Below are positions 1 through 9,236 of a DNA stretch of 21,012 bases, one piece after another. Origin of the DNA: Chara braunii (lineage: Eukaryota > Streptophyta > Charophyceae > Charales > Characeae). Both the position numbers and the translations under genes were made by a program. The notes beneath the pieces were generated by a model. It had not been told where the DNA came from, did not search any database, and worked only from the letters and a program-made list of their open reading frames with translations. Numbering within the stretch: position 1 is the stretch's first letter; every line of letters begins with the position of its first letter. Location: assembly GCA_003427395.1 (NCBI GenBank), contig BFEA01000392.1:156942-177953 (forward strand). The letters run 5' to 3'.

Positions 1-670
1 ATCGGACTTGCACTCTACATTGGGATTGAACTGTGTGTGACATTCGGAGATCAGACTTGGGTTGGACTTGGTTACCTCCGTCCCTCCCCCTTCTCTCTCG
101 CATGTATATGGATCTCTCCCCATGTGTGTGAGCGGAAGGGCAATCTTTCTGATGTCTTGCCCTTCCAAAGTTTTCTCCTTTTCATGTTGTTGTCCACGTG
201 TCCTTTGATACTAAATCTTCCGCTGCGCTGTGGGTTGCTCTTTGCATCATGCACATTGACATCTTGTGAATGCTGCACCTATGCTGCTGGTTGATGCCAC
301 TTTCGTCATTGCTAGATCCTAGGCTGTCAGTGCATTTCACTTTCTGATATGCTATACCACATAAAGGGTGTGGGGTCGGAAATGAGGGGGATGACTCACA
401 GAGATAAGTTTAGAGGATGCGTATGCAAAAACTACAGGTGGGAGTAATAGGAGGGGAGAAAATGGCTGATGGAAAGGAAGGAAATTGGATTCAATCGCCA
501 ATAAGGGAAAGCCGAGAGGAGACCAACCATAGGGATGCCTCGGGGATAGGACTGCCCAGCCGGCCCTGATTCTGAGAGACTGGGTACCTGAGGATGTTTC
601 CCGGCCAGGAGGGCTCAAGCAGGCGGACCATGATTCCTCTGGAGAGTGGGCAGGGGGTCCCCCCTCTGGG
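1..670. other. Gene-less stretch
   Basis: Ordinary mixed-composition DNA with short chance frames on both strands (up to 88 codons). I see no recognised protein, RNA gene or strong repeat. Confidence 0.5.
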
Positions 671-1097
671 CAGGTGACTAGGGCCGCAGGGGTGAGGTCA
701 TCTTGGGCCGTACAAACAATGCTTGCCGGTTATAAGCAACCTGACTGGTGCCCCCCAGCAGAGATGGGGCTGCCCCCCAGAAGAGATGGGGTGGGTGGGT
801 GTGTGTTAAAAAACAAAAAAAGAAACACAAAAAACAGAAGACTCGGTTTTTATTTTAATAATTATGTATATCCATCCGTAATTTAGATCCCCCCCCTGGT
901 CAGGTGACTAGGGCCGCAGGGGTGAGGTCATCTTGGGCTGTACAAACAATGCTTGCCGGTGATAAGCAACCGGACTGGTGCCCCCCAGAAGAGATGGGGC
1001 GGCCGGGTGTGTGTTAAAAAAGAAAAAAAAGAAACACAAAAAGCAGAAGACGCGGTTTTTATTTTGATAATTATGTATATTCATCCGTAATTTAGAT
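671..1097 (+). repeat. Tandem pair of about 200-bp units
   Basis: Unit 1 (671-888) and unit 2 (901-1097) both start CAGGTGACTAGGGCCGCAGG and end CCGTAATTTAGAT, with few differences between. Unit 1 is about 21 bases longer because a GAGATGGGGCTGCCCCCCAGA-like segment is doubled near 766-790. Short C-rich spacers (889-896) precede unit 2. The high similarity indicates a recent duplication. A 70-codon frame inside unit 1 is not conserved in unit 2 and is not considered a gene. Confidence 0.85.
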
Positions 1098-1431
1098 TTA
1101 TTTACACGTTCACGCCTTTATCCATCAGGCAGCCACAGCTGTTTACACTGGGGAGATTTCAAGAAATTGGATGGTGTGAAATTTCACAAGAATAGGATCT
1201 TAGACAATCCCCGAGATATAAAAAGAGAAATAAAAGTGGACCATAACTACCTGTTTAATTACCCCCCCCCAAAAAAAAACAAGAAAGTAGATCGTGGGAA
1301 ATTTCAGAAGAGTAAAGACTAAAAAAATCCTGTGTTTATTTTCTTGTCTTCCCTTTTTAAAGGGATAATACGGGCAAGATTTTAAGAAATTGGATGGTGG
1401 AAAATTTCAAAAGTGGAGGATACTAGAAAAT

Positions 1432-1441
1432 TCCCAAGACA
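1432..1441 (+). repeat. Left target-site duplication of the U6 retropseudogene
   Basis: TCCCAAGACA here is repeated exactly at 1554-1563, directly after the A-tail of the U6 copy. With the neighbouring A-run the match extends to about 14 of 15 bases. Confidence 0.8.
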
Positions 1442-1442
1442 T

Positions 1443-1553
1443 GTCCTTTGGGACATCCGTTAAGATTGGAACCATACAGAGAAGATTAGCATGGCCCCTG
1501 CACAACGATGACATGCATAAATTGAGAAATGGTCCCAAAAAAAAATAAAAAAA
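1443..1553 (+). pseudogene. U6 snRNA retropseudogene with A-tail
   Basis: Positions 1443-1535 align end to end with plant U6 snRNA, the catalytic RNA of the spliceosome. The 5' stem-loop, the ACAGAGA box, the following AGC triad and the plant-type 3' end GAGAAATGGTCC are all present. Instead of a U-rich terminator, the copy runs into an A-tail at 1537-1553 with one T. A perfect 10-bp direct repeat, TCCCAAGACA, flanks it at 1432-1441 and 1554-1563, as expected for a target-site duplication made by LINE-type reverse transcription. The copy differs from the second U6 in this window at about ten positions. Four of these are C-to-T or G-to-A at CpG sites, which fits decay under cytosine methylation. 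There is no U6 promoter upstream, and the insertion interrupts an older local repeat. Confidence 0.88.
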
Positions 1554-1563
1554 TCCCAAGACA
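1554..1563 (+). repeat. Right target-site duplication of the U6 retropseudogene
   Basis: This is an exact copy of 1432-1441. Past this point the interrupted host repeat continues (a GGTGGGGAAATTTCAAAAG-type unit), which shows that the U6 copy was inserted into it. Confidence 0.8.
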
Positions 1564-1650
1564 CTAGACGGTGGGGAAATTTCAAAAGAATGAAGGCCTG
1601 TAAAAAGTGCGGAGTCTGTTTTCTCGTCTTTCCTCGAAGGGGGTAACCCT

Positions 1651-2286
1651 TAATATTATTGTAAAAATAAAAAGGAATTTTACTCTATCAATTGGATTAC
1701 ATCAGGATTTGCATGTTCTCATTATCTATTGCGAGATAGGCCCCACAGTCGATGTGAATGATGGAAGGGAAGAATCTGACGGCTGTTACGGCTAGGTTCA
1801 TGCTCTCCAAGCATGAGCATGGCACCAGAGTGGTGGGGACGGGCGCGAACATGTGTTCTGTTTGGTCATGTGGGCCGGGTGAAGAAGAAAAATCCTCAAG
1901 AAAAAGAAGAAAAAGAAATCTACAGAAAGGGGGAAAATGAAAAAGAAAAATTCAGCCAAAGAAATTTCTGAATATTGTTAGACGTTTAAAAAGCGCCACT
2001 GGTAATGAGCGGTTCAGAATTTTCTTTCTGAGGAGAGCTTCAAATGTTTTATAAAATGAAATAAGTTCAAATAACGTGCCCTTTGTTTTTCCCTTTTCTT
2101 TTTCCTTTTTTACCTAGGCTGTGTCCTCATGCGGCTTTTGTCTCATCACAGAGCCTTTGTTGAGGGAGTGGCGAGTTGAATGGTAATTTATTCTGTGTTG
2201 CAAGTTTTTCGTTTTGACGAAATTTGATTCACATTTGGGACTCCTGTGTCCTTATGTGATTTCGGAGGATGTAAAAAGGAATCCCA
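1651..2286. other. Gene-less stretch with purine-rich segment
   Basis: 1880-1960 is A/G-rich (GAAGAAAAA-type) and 2080-2115 is T-rich. The 60-62 codon frames are of chance length and no feature is recognised. Confidence 0.5.
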
Positions 2287-2494
2287 AACTTCAACCCACC
2301 GCAGGCAGGTCTTGAGCCGCTCCAGGCGAAAGCCTTTTGTGAGCATGTTCAGACAGCTTATGAAAGGGAGATCCTGAAACGTTTGGGGGAAAGGGGCCCC
2401 GAACTTCAACCCACTGCAGGCAGGTCTTGAGCGACTCCACACGAAAGCCTTTGTGAGCATGTTCGGACAGCTTACAAAAAGGAGATCCTGAGCT
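2287..2494 (+). repeat. Tandem duplication, 115-bp period
   Basis: AACTTCAACCCACYGCAGGC begins both units (2287 and 2402), which remain similar through GAGCATGTTC and GGAGATCCTGA. The minus-strand 124-codon frame over this region reads the two units in different frames, because the period is not a multiple of three. That argues against it being a protein gene with internal repeats. Confidence 0.8.
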
Positions 2495-2861
2495 CGTTTC
2501 ATTTTGCAGTGCGGCGCTGTGAACGACGCAAGGAGCTTGGTATTTTCTATGGCGATGTCCACTGGAATTTTGAGTGGCCCTGATGGTTAGTGTTGCTGGA
2601 TTTTTATTTTATTTTTATTTTTGGACTATATCTCAATTTATGCATGTCATGGGTTTTCCATCCTTATGGAAGACCCATGCTAATTTTCAATGCAGTGCTC
2701 CAATTGAAGGGATGCCCCAGAGAACAGCGGTAAGCAGATGCCTTTTTGAAACTAAAGGATGTCTAGCAGACAAGGCTATTTGTCTCGTGGTCAGGCTATA
2801 GGACATGAAGGGTCGTGTCATGGCCACGGATGTAATAAGGCCAGGATGCCGGTACGAACCA

Positions 2862-3109
2862 GGTTGAGACTAGGACTATTATGGATGTACCTGACCGTGA
2901 ATGAGGTCAGATCTGCTGTGACAGGTTCAAACTAGTTTGTGGATGTGTTTGACCACGAACAAGGTCAGATTCGCCCGTCCAGGACGCCGGTGAGGACCAG
3001 GTTCAGGCAAGGACTTTTGTGGATGTGCTTGATCGTGAATGAGGTCAGATCAGCACCAGGTTCAGACTAGGAGTTTTGTGGCTATTTTTGACCGTGAATA
3101 AGCTCAGAT
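2862..3109 (+). repeat. Four degenerate tandem units of about 50 bp with variable spacers
   Basis: Units at 2862-2912, 2924-2970, 3000-3050 and 3059-3109 each begin GGTTCARRCTAGG-like, continue TTTTGTGGATGTG, and end GACCGTGAATGAGGTCAGAT-like. Spacers vary from 8 to 29 bases. No reading frame runs through the array. Confidence 0.8.
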
Positions 3110-3392
3110 GTTCTGCCGGAAGTCCTTGTGCACCCTTACAGAAATGTAACTGCCAAGTGGATAGGCGTCGGACACATGTAGAGTGACAGGGCTCAATGCG
3201 GTCTTAGAGCCTCGCTGCGCCACAGACCAAACACACAAAATTGTGGAAAGGTGCCCTTGCCACTTGTCTTTTTTGCATCCCACGAGTTGTGGAGCTAGGT
3301 CTTCATTCTTTATTTTCTCCTGTTCTCGTCGGAGATCAGTGGAATAGCTAATGACATCCTGGCAACAGGACTTTTCTGAATGTATCTGGGCT

Positions 3393-3468
3393 CACAATGT
3401 CCAGGTTCAATGTTGTGAAAGGCCTAATTTCACGATGTCCAGGTTCAATGTTGTGAAAGGCCTAATTT
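3393..3468 (+). repeat. Tandem duplication of 38 bp
   Basis: Two adjacent 38-bp units starting CACRATGTCCAGGTTCAATG (3393-3430, 3431-3468) are almost identical. A third partial echo (TCTCCAGGTTCAAG) follows at about 3475. The near-identity suggests replication slippage or a recent unequal exchange. Confidence 0.85.
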
Positions 3469-3677
3469 CTGACAGTCTCCAGGTTCAAGACGAGTTGAAA
3501 TGCTGGTGAGGTGCATGATCCACACCTGGATGGGCGATAATAGCATTCGCCTGCTTAGTGACAGGGGCTCGTATGATATTTGGAATTGCGTGGAGTCTGC
3601 TTTTGAAATGCAGTGGCGGAGTGAGTGGAGGAGTGAAATGACAGCCAATTTCTGGCTGGCATAGAGGTGTGCAACAG

Positions 3678-4188
3678 TTAAACCACCACTACCGCCAATG
3701 TCGAAAAGTCGGGGGGACCGATAGGGCGATTTTCAAAAAAGGCATCTGTACTACCGGTAGCAGTAACTGCTATGACCTCTGAAGGGGTCTGAAGCCTGCC
3801 CCGACCTGTGAAGGGCTCTGTACCTCTATACCCTGCATAGAGACAAAAGCACGTTAAAAAACAAGTACACGGAAGAAAAAAGAAACTTCGCTACAACTCC
3901 AGGTGAGTGCATCTTTCACATAAATACAGGAAAATTCGTTCTCTTGAGTTGCCCGTTGTTTTTTCGGCATCCCCGCGAGCAACTGACGGACGACACGTTT
4001 TTCATGGATGTCTGTCCGACACGTTTCTAGGGGAGAGTCGACAGTCACGGCGCCAGCCAATGTAGGAGAAGTCTTTTTCTTTCGCCTTTTATTTATTTTG
4101 TGGACTACGAGTCGCCGAGCTCCCGCCAAAACCGGCCCTAACTACCCGGAAAGCAGACTCTTGGCCATCAGGCGTAGCGGTGGTTTAA
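3678..4188. mobile_element. TTAA-flanked inverted-repeat element, longest copy (511 bp)
   Basis: The left end TTAAACCACCACTACCGCC and the reverse complement of the right end, TTAAACCACCGCTACGCC, form a terminal inverted repeat, and both outer ends are TTAA. Internally the motif GGCGCCAGCC (4049-4058) is shared with the shorter copies at 8774-8783 and 18942-18951. No transposase is encoded: the largest internal frame is 91 codons and of no recognised kind, so the element is non-autonomous. The TTAA ends recall piggyBac-type target sites. That assignment is an inference from end structure only. Confidence 0.65.
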
Positions 4189-4190
4189 GC

Positions 4191-4350
4191 GGGGTTCTGT
4201 GTGGTCAATTTGGGTTTCTGGTAGAAGTAGGAAGGCCAAAATCTGGGCGACTGAGATCATATACACAGGTGTACAAATTAAGTGGGGTCCCGTGTGGTCA
4301 GTTTGGGTTTCCGGTAGAAGTAGGCCGTAGTTGGACAACCAATACACAGG
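4191..4350 (+). repeat. Direct repeat of 41 bp at 93-bp offset
   Basis: 4191-4231 and 4284-4324 both read GGGGTYCYGTGTGGTCARTT and end GGTAGAAGTAGG. Each is followed by ATACACAGG (4261-4269, 4342-4350), so a diverged unit of roughly 90 bp was doubled. The array begins 3 bases after the right end of the 511-bp TTAA element. Confidence 0.75.
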
Positions 4351-5129
4351 ATGATTTTAGCCTCGGAAATTGAGACAGCCTGTGGATAGGCTAGGTAGAG
4401 GCTCCGGGCACTGACCAGAGTGTGATGCCATGCATTCCCTACCGAGTAAGTGCACGAAAAGCATGAGAAAAAGGTTAAAAGATAAGGAAAGCAAACAGGT
4501 GAGGTCCCCCTACCCAGTATGTGCAAAAAATGCAAAAAACAAAAAAAGGTAAAAAACTTGAAAAGATAAAACAAAGAGAAAGTGAGAGCGGAAAGGACAC
4601 ATAATGCAAGCATGTACACACGGAGGGTTCCACCCCTCCTCCCCCGCAAATAAAAGTACAGTCATTGTAGCTTTATTTGGGGTGACTTTCAGTCTAGGTA
4701 CCGCGATAGTAGCTGTACCTGAAGATGGTAGTTTGTCCAACATTAGTGATCAAATGAATGCCTGACGGACTGTTGAGGCTCATCCTTCTGATGTCCTGGT
4801 GACCGCCCAATGACACTGCATGTCACAGTTATCCTTTTTCTTTTTCTGCGGAACGCTTTTGTGTTTAGCTGTTTTCTTTTTTGGGAAAATTTACAAGTGC
4901 CCCCTGTGATGAAGCCTTTGTACGCATTTGCCCCCAAATGGGGCAAAATGTGCGAGAGACCCTGAAACAACTTCTGGCGTCATTTTTGCACCTGCGCTGG
5001 GCTGGTATTGCCCGCTGTGTAAAAATGGAGGGAATGTGTATTACCGGTCCAGCCTGGGTGCGAAAATGATGTAAGACTACTAAGAAGTTGTTACGGTGCC
5101 TCTTACACTTTTTGTACAAAGATCTCGGC
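4351..5129. other. Gene-less stretch
   Basis: There is a weak 70-bp-offset echo (CCCTACCSAGTA...GTGCA near 4438 and 4508) in an A-rich context. Minus-strand frames up to 123 codons are Phe/Leu-rich translations of the A-rich DNA and are not supported as genes. Confidence 0.45.
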
Positions 5130-5155
5130 GGGGGGGGGGGGGGGGGGGGGGGGGG
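5130..5155 (+). repeat. Homopolymer G26
   Basis: Twenty-six consecutive G residues follow GATCTCGGC. Such a run can fold into a G-quadruplex and is prone to length error in sequencing, so the exact count is uncertain. Confidence 0.9.
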
Positions 5156-5758
5156 AATGGGAAGAATGGGAAGAGCGTCTGTACACAGAAGGTACATACA
5201 AAAAATGTGGAAGTCTGCGAGATCACTCCCAGGCTGTTTTGTTTGACTTTAAAAAATATATATTTTTTTTGTATGTAGGTTCTCTGTTTTTTTTGTTTTT
5301 TTTTTCATTTGGTGTATATCTGTGTGTGTAAGAACATGACTGATGTTCCCCACGTGCGGACACTGAAGTGATATTAAAGTCTCTGTGCGTTGATGGCGGC
5401 ATTGAACATGAGGCTGAACTTGGTGTATGATGCAGCTTTATTTGTGCAGTTGGTGCACGGGGTAGTGTTTGACTTCTTATTTATGTTTCTTTGGGTCCTT
5501 TGGTGAGGGGTCTGCGAATGAAGGGATGTGTTTGCTAACTCATGGCTTCTTTGTGGAAGTGTGCGTTAGCTAGAGAAAGGGGGCTTCTCGTCCAGCCACT
5601 TGAACTTGTTACCTGTGATAGGGAAGGGGGTTATGTTTGGTGGGTGTCTGGTAGCACACATGTGTATGCAATCATGCTTCTTTCTTCGAGTCACACATTA
5701 ACGAACATGACGTCATACACATGGAACATACATGTGCACACACAGATACACAAACATG
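5156..5758. other. Gene-less stretch
   Basis: T-rich runs near 5250-5310, otherwise mixed sequence. Frames are at most 100 codons and none is recognised. Confidence 0.5.
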
Positions 5759-5811
5759 CACACACACACACACAGGGAGGGGGAGGGAGGGAGGGAGAGA
5801 GAGAGAGAGAG
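5759..5811 (+). repeat. Compound microsatellite (CA)8 - GGGA-type - (GA)n
   Basis: (CA)8 at 5759-5774 runs into five G-runs of 3-5 separated by single A (5775-5795, a G-quadruplex motif) and then GA repeats to 5811. The open frames over it on both strands are simple-repeat translations. Confidence 0.92.
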
Positions 5812-7284
5812 GCTATAAGAATGATGCTACGTAGTGCCCAGTAATGTGCTAACATCAGTATTTCCGCTGCCCTGTTTTCAATTCTTGTTGGCATACTTTT
5901 GTGGCCCCTTCTCTGGGGTGAGGCCATTCTAACGGCCCGTATCTCTCCATCTATCTGCAGCGAGACACTCGGAGTAGATCTCTTGAGATCGACAGGGAAG
6001 GAGAGTTCTTGTCGTCCCTCATTCTGGTCATATTGACCGCTCGCTTTCTCTGTTTTGTTTGTTTAACCTTCTTTTTGCTCATACATCAATTTCATCTATA
6101 TCCGAACATTTCCTTCCACGTCTTTGCTGGGCCATTTTTGAATGAACCATGTGGCCCAAGGAGGTCCAGCAGGCCAGCTACTGCTGGTGCTGTAAAGGGC
6201 GGGCCTTGCTGGCCTCTGTCCCAGTGCTTGGGAGGAAATCTTATTGTGTCAATCAAATAGGGGAAAAAAGCTCCCTTACATGGAGGGCTTTCAGAGTCGA
6301 AAACCTCGTCACCGATATAGCTCAAGAGTAGCCGAGTTGTCCTGAACGCGGTAGCTGAGTTGTGTTGAACGCGAACATGAACTTGTTGTTCTTTTGTGCC
6401 AGAATAGCAGGTAGTTGTCATTTTCAGCTGAGGTTCACAGCCAGGCTAGGACCCGGTTGCGTGCTTGTAGCACGCTTATGGCCAGGTTCTTGACCTAATA
6501 ACTTAGGACGCAAATCTGGCAGAGGGGCCTTGGTGATGTGTGTGACTCTACCAAGTTCACTCCCCAGGTTTCTCGGTCTTTTACTTTCCCAAATTATTCC
6601 CTGGTTTTCCCATCTCTTTCATGCTATGTTTGTATGAAATGGTGGTTATGAACAAGCGGGCATTCTGGTCCGCGGCTAGGTTAGGCTGCACTTCATTGTA
6701 TGCTTGGTTTGATGGGAGTCTGGCTGCATTGGACCTGCCTTGCATATCCCAAAAAGTCTTGTCAACTGGATCTGAAAGAAGGTTGCATCTAGACCAGTTT
6801 CATACTTGGTGCATTGCTCAGGTGACTTAGGTCTTGTTGCTGTCCTACCTTCAGGCGGAAGACCTGGCTTCCCCTTGGCTTTCTGGGCCTGGTGGTGGGC
6901 CTGTGATTGCCAACATACCCTTGTCAGGTCCGTCACGCTCTCTTGTCTCGATCGCCTCGTGTTACACTCTTCGGAAGCGTTTTAGGTGTTGCATCAAGAT
7001 GCATGGTTTTGGGTGGGTCCTTGGCATGTGTTTCGTACTCTGTCGATGTCTGGTATGTGGCTATCAATTGTCTTGTCATCCTACGAGGCCGAGGAGCTGT
7101 CACCTTAGCTAAGGGCAGGACGTAGCTGGGACAAGGGTGTAAATTGATTGAGGTGGTGTAGACATATCGATGTTTTTGTTTGACGTCTGTGCATTTGGTG
7201 TAAGCGAGTGTCTTGTACGGATGACTGGGGGTTACCCGGGGCATTTCTCCGCCACTCACCACATCTTAGAAGTGGCCCCTCCTG
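5812..7284. other. Gene-less stretch apart from the 23-bp duplication
   Basis: Several overlapping frames of 60-109 codons occur on both strands, none with a recognisable domain. I see no RNA gene or mobile element in it. Confidence 0.45.
6328..6373 (+). repeat. Tandem duplication of 23 bp
   Basis: GTAGCCGAGTTGTCCTGAACGCG-type sequence occurs twice without spacer (6328-6350 and 6351-6373) with three mismatches. Confidence 0.75.
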
Positions 7285-7480
7285 TTCAACCACCAGTACT
7301 TCCCCCAGCTTGAAATACAAATATGCGCCTCGTGGACGGCAGCGTCTTTCGGGGGTCGGGTACCGGGCTGGAATGGCTGGCGGGGCTGTCCAAATGAGGC
7401 CTGTGCAGGTTCGTTTCTTTCGATGCGCAGGGCGATTTTAGGGTCGGCATCGATAGCTGGGCAAGGTATTGGTGCTTTAA
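7285..7480 (+). mobile_element. TTAA-type MITE copy (196 bp)
   Basis: The left end TTCAACCACCAGTAC and the right end (reverse complement TTAAAGCACCAATACC) match at about 19 of the first 25 positions. The right end is TTAA and the left end TTCA, a one-base variant. The interior contains an AATGGCTGGCGG segment at 7372-7383 and then a GTTTCTTT...GCGCAGGGC segment at 7411-7433. The copy at 8676-8872 has both in the same order, so the two are sister copies. No coding capacity. Confidence 0.65.
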
Positions 7481-8675
7481 AAATGGGGAAAGATGCATTT
7501 CATTCCCTTATTTGGGAAGTAGTGCGGCGGGGCCCTCCCTTCTCAAACACAGAGATGCACTTTTTCAAGTGCTGTATTTTGCAATGGAGGGGTTAGAGTC
7601 CATTTGTGCTTTTTTGGAAGCACACGCAAGTAGACATAGCCTCACCAACTGGCACACACAGCTTAAATTCTGTTCAATCAACTGAGGTCACGGACACTTT
7701 GGCTTCGAAAAAGAAGAGGATTTCTTATCGAGGTACGCTCACCCACGTCATCATACAGTGTGTATAACATGGTTATGCAACATCTCATTCAGGTGGGTGA
7801 GGAGGAAGTGAATGTCAGACGTAGGCAAAGTTCCTTATTTTTATGAGGTGACAATCCGGCATGATAGTCTTGGAATGAGAGCCGTACTAGCTACATCCCT
7901 GACAATAATATCTTCGATGCTTACCCTTATGGACCCACCAAGTCTATGTTTCTGGCATCTGGCATGCCTTGTGCAAGTGGATTTGCCTCCTATGTCATGA
8001 GGGCTGCGGACCTGGGATGTGCAGAGGCTCCCTGTGCATCTTTTTGTGCACGTAGCTTTTTGCTTGTGCTTCAACTGCACTCTTCGCCATGGAGGCATGA
8101 ATTGGATTCGTTATTGTCCAATAGCGTAGGATCCTTGCCGATATGCTGCAACGTATTAGGTACACGGCAAAAGAACGATAGTTGCTAGGCAGACTCTAAA
8201 TACAAGTTTACCTGAAGTAATCGCCTTAGTGGTACTTGAGGGCTTTGTGCAACAGGCATGTGTCTTAATTCAATGTCAGCTTTGAAGTTTGGTGAGGGTT
8301 CTATGGAATGCTGAGCCAAACTTCCTTGCAGCGTGGTTAAACTGAAATGTTGTGCTGCCTCCGACACTCCATGGAAGTTTGAATCGGTCAGAAATTCGGT
8401 GTGTAGGTGGTTATCTATTACGTCTCGCCAACATATGTTCTTCTGTCGGCAATTGTAGCCGAGGAGAAAGTGGAGTGCATGCAGCTGGTAACTCCTGCTG
8501 CAGTTCTTCATTAGCAAAATAGTATCAGTTATTGTTGTCCTGACTGCAGCTGGTGTTGGGTAGGTTGTGCTGTTTGGTGGGTGGTGCTGACAAGGGTCAT
8601 AGTGTGGAACTGAACATTCTGACGCAGGTTTTTTCTGTCAACGAAGGGAATTCGAGAAGTTAATGCAAAGGTCAT
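7481..8675. other. Stretch between two sister MITE copies
   Basis: Mixed sequence between the copies at 7285-7480 and 8676-8872. A 110-codon minus frame (8185-8517) has balanced composition and a plausible splice donor at its end, but no recognisable domain. Nothing else is recognised. Confidence 0.4.
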
Positions 8676-8872
8676 TCAAACCACCAGTACGTTTCCCGGC
8701 CACTTTTTTCAAGTCGCGACGTGCATGGTAGCTGCACCCTCCGGGACACAGCCTCCGGAGCAGAATGGCTGGCGGCGCCAGCCAAAAAGAGGTCCACGTC
8801 AATTCATTTCTTTTTGGTGCGCAGGGCATATCCGGCCCTGGTAAAAGTGCCTCGGAAGTACTGGTGGTTTAA
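8676..8872 (+). mobile_element. TTAA-type MITE copy (197 bp), best-preserved inverted repeats
   Basis: The left end TCAAACCACCAGTAC and the right end (reverse complement TTAAACCACCAGTAC) match at 14 of 15 bases. The interior has a near-palindrome GGCTGGC-GGC-GCCAGCC at 8767-8783, then an ATTTCTTTTTGGTGCGCAGGGC segment whose counterpart occurs in the 7285-7480 copy. Length and layout agree with that copy. No protein is encoded, so any mobility would rely on a transposase supplied from elsewhere. Confidence 0.72.
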
Positions 8873-9037
8873 CCTATGGATGAGGAGATGATTATTTGAA
8901 CAAACCTGTGCTCTTCAAGGTGGAGAGAAATAAATAAGAGAATGTCTGTTATGATGGCGATGATGGTGATTGATGAACACAAAGGTGAAAGTGGGGATCA
9001 CCAAGTGTGGATGCTGAGTGAAGTAAAAGCATTCATG

Positions 9038-9236
9038 AATGCCATTGCGTAAATGGCATGCAAACGCCAGACCGTCTCTCTCTCCCTCTTCCCATCTCGC
9101 GAACGCCACTGAGTACATGGCATGCAAACACCAGACACTCTCCCTCTTCCTCATCCCATTTCGCGAACACCATTGAGTAGAAAATAAGGAAGCAATCGTG
9201 GTTTGCAAGCGCAAGACCCTCTTCCTCTCCTCTGAC
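9038..9236 (+). repeat. Nearly three tandem 64-bp units, CT-rich
   Basis: Units start at 9038, 9102 and 9166 with AAYGCCAYTGMGTA-like sequence, followed by GGCATGCAAACRCCAGAC, a CTCTTCC-rich stretch and TCGCG. The third unit is degenerate in its middle and ends in CCTCTTCCTCTCC. The two overlapping minus-strand frames (109 and 72 codons) are repeat translations. Confidence 0.8.

Larger units (their letters stand above)
1153..1650 (+). repeat. Diverged repeat array with AAATTTC core, interrupted by U6
   Basis: Four related units (starting near 1153, 1280, 1377 and 1559) share AGAAATTGGATGGTG or a variant, then GAAATTTCAAAAG, then an A-rich ending near TCCCAAGAC. The second and fourth also share a TTTTCTTGTCTT-like block and a following GGG-rich block. 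The U6 pseudogene sits between the third and fourth units. The array is AT-rich and has no coding potential. Confidence 0.6.

Noticed and set aside
2188-2562. Minus-strand frame of 124 codons that seems to contain an internal repeat
   Set aside because: The 115-bp DNA period is not a multiple of three, so the two units are read in different frames after the first part. This is DNA duplication, not a repeat protein.
5096-5278. Gly-rich frame across the G26 run
   Set aside because: It is a translation of a homopolymer.
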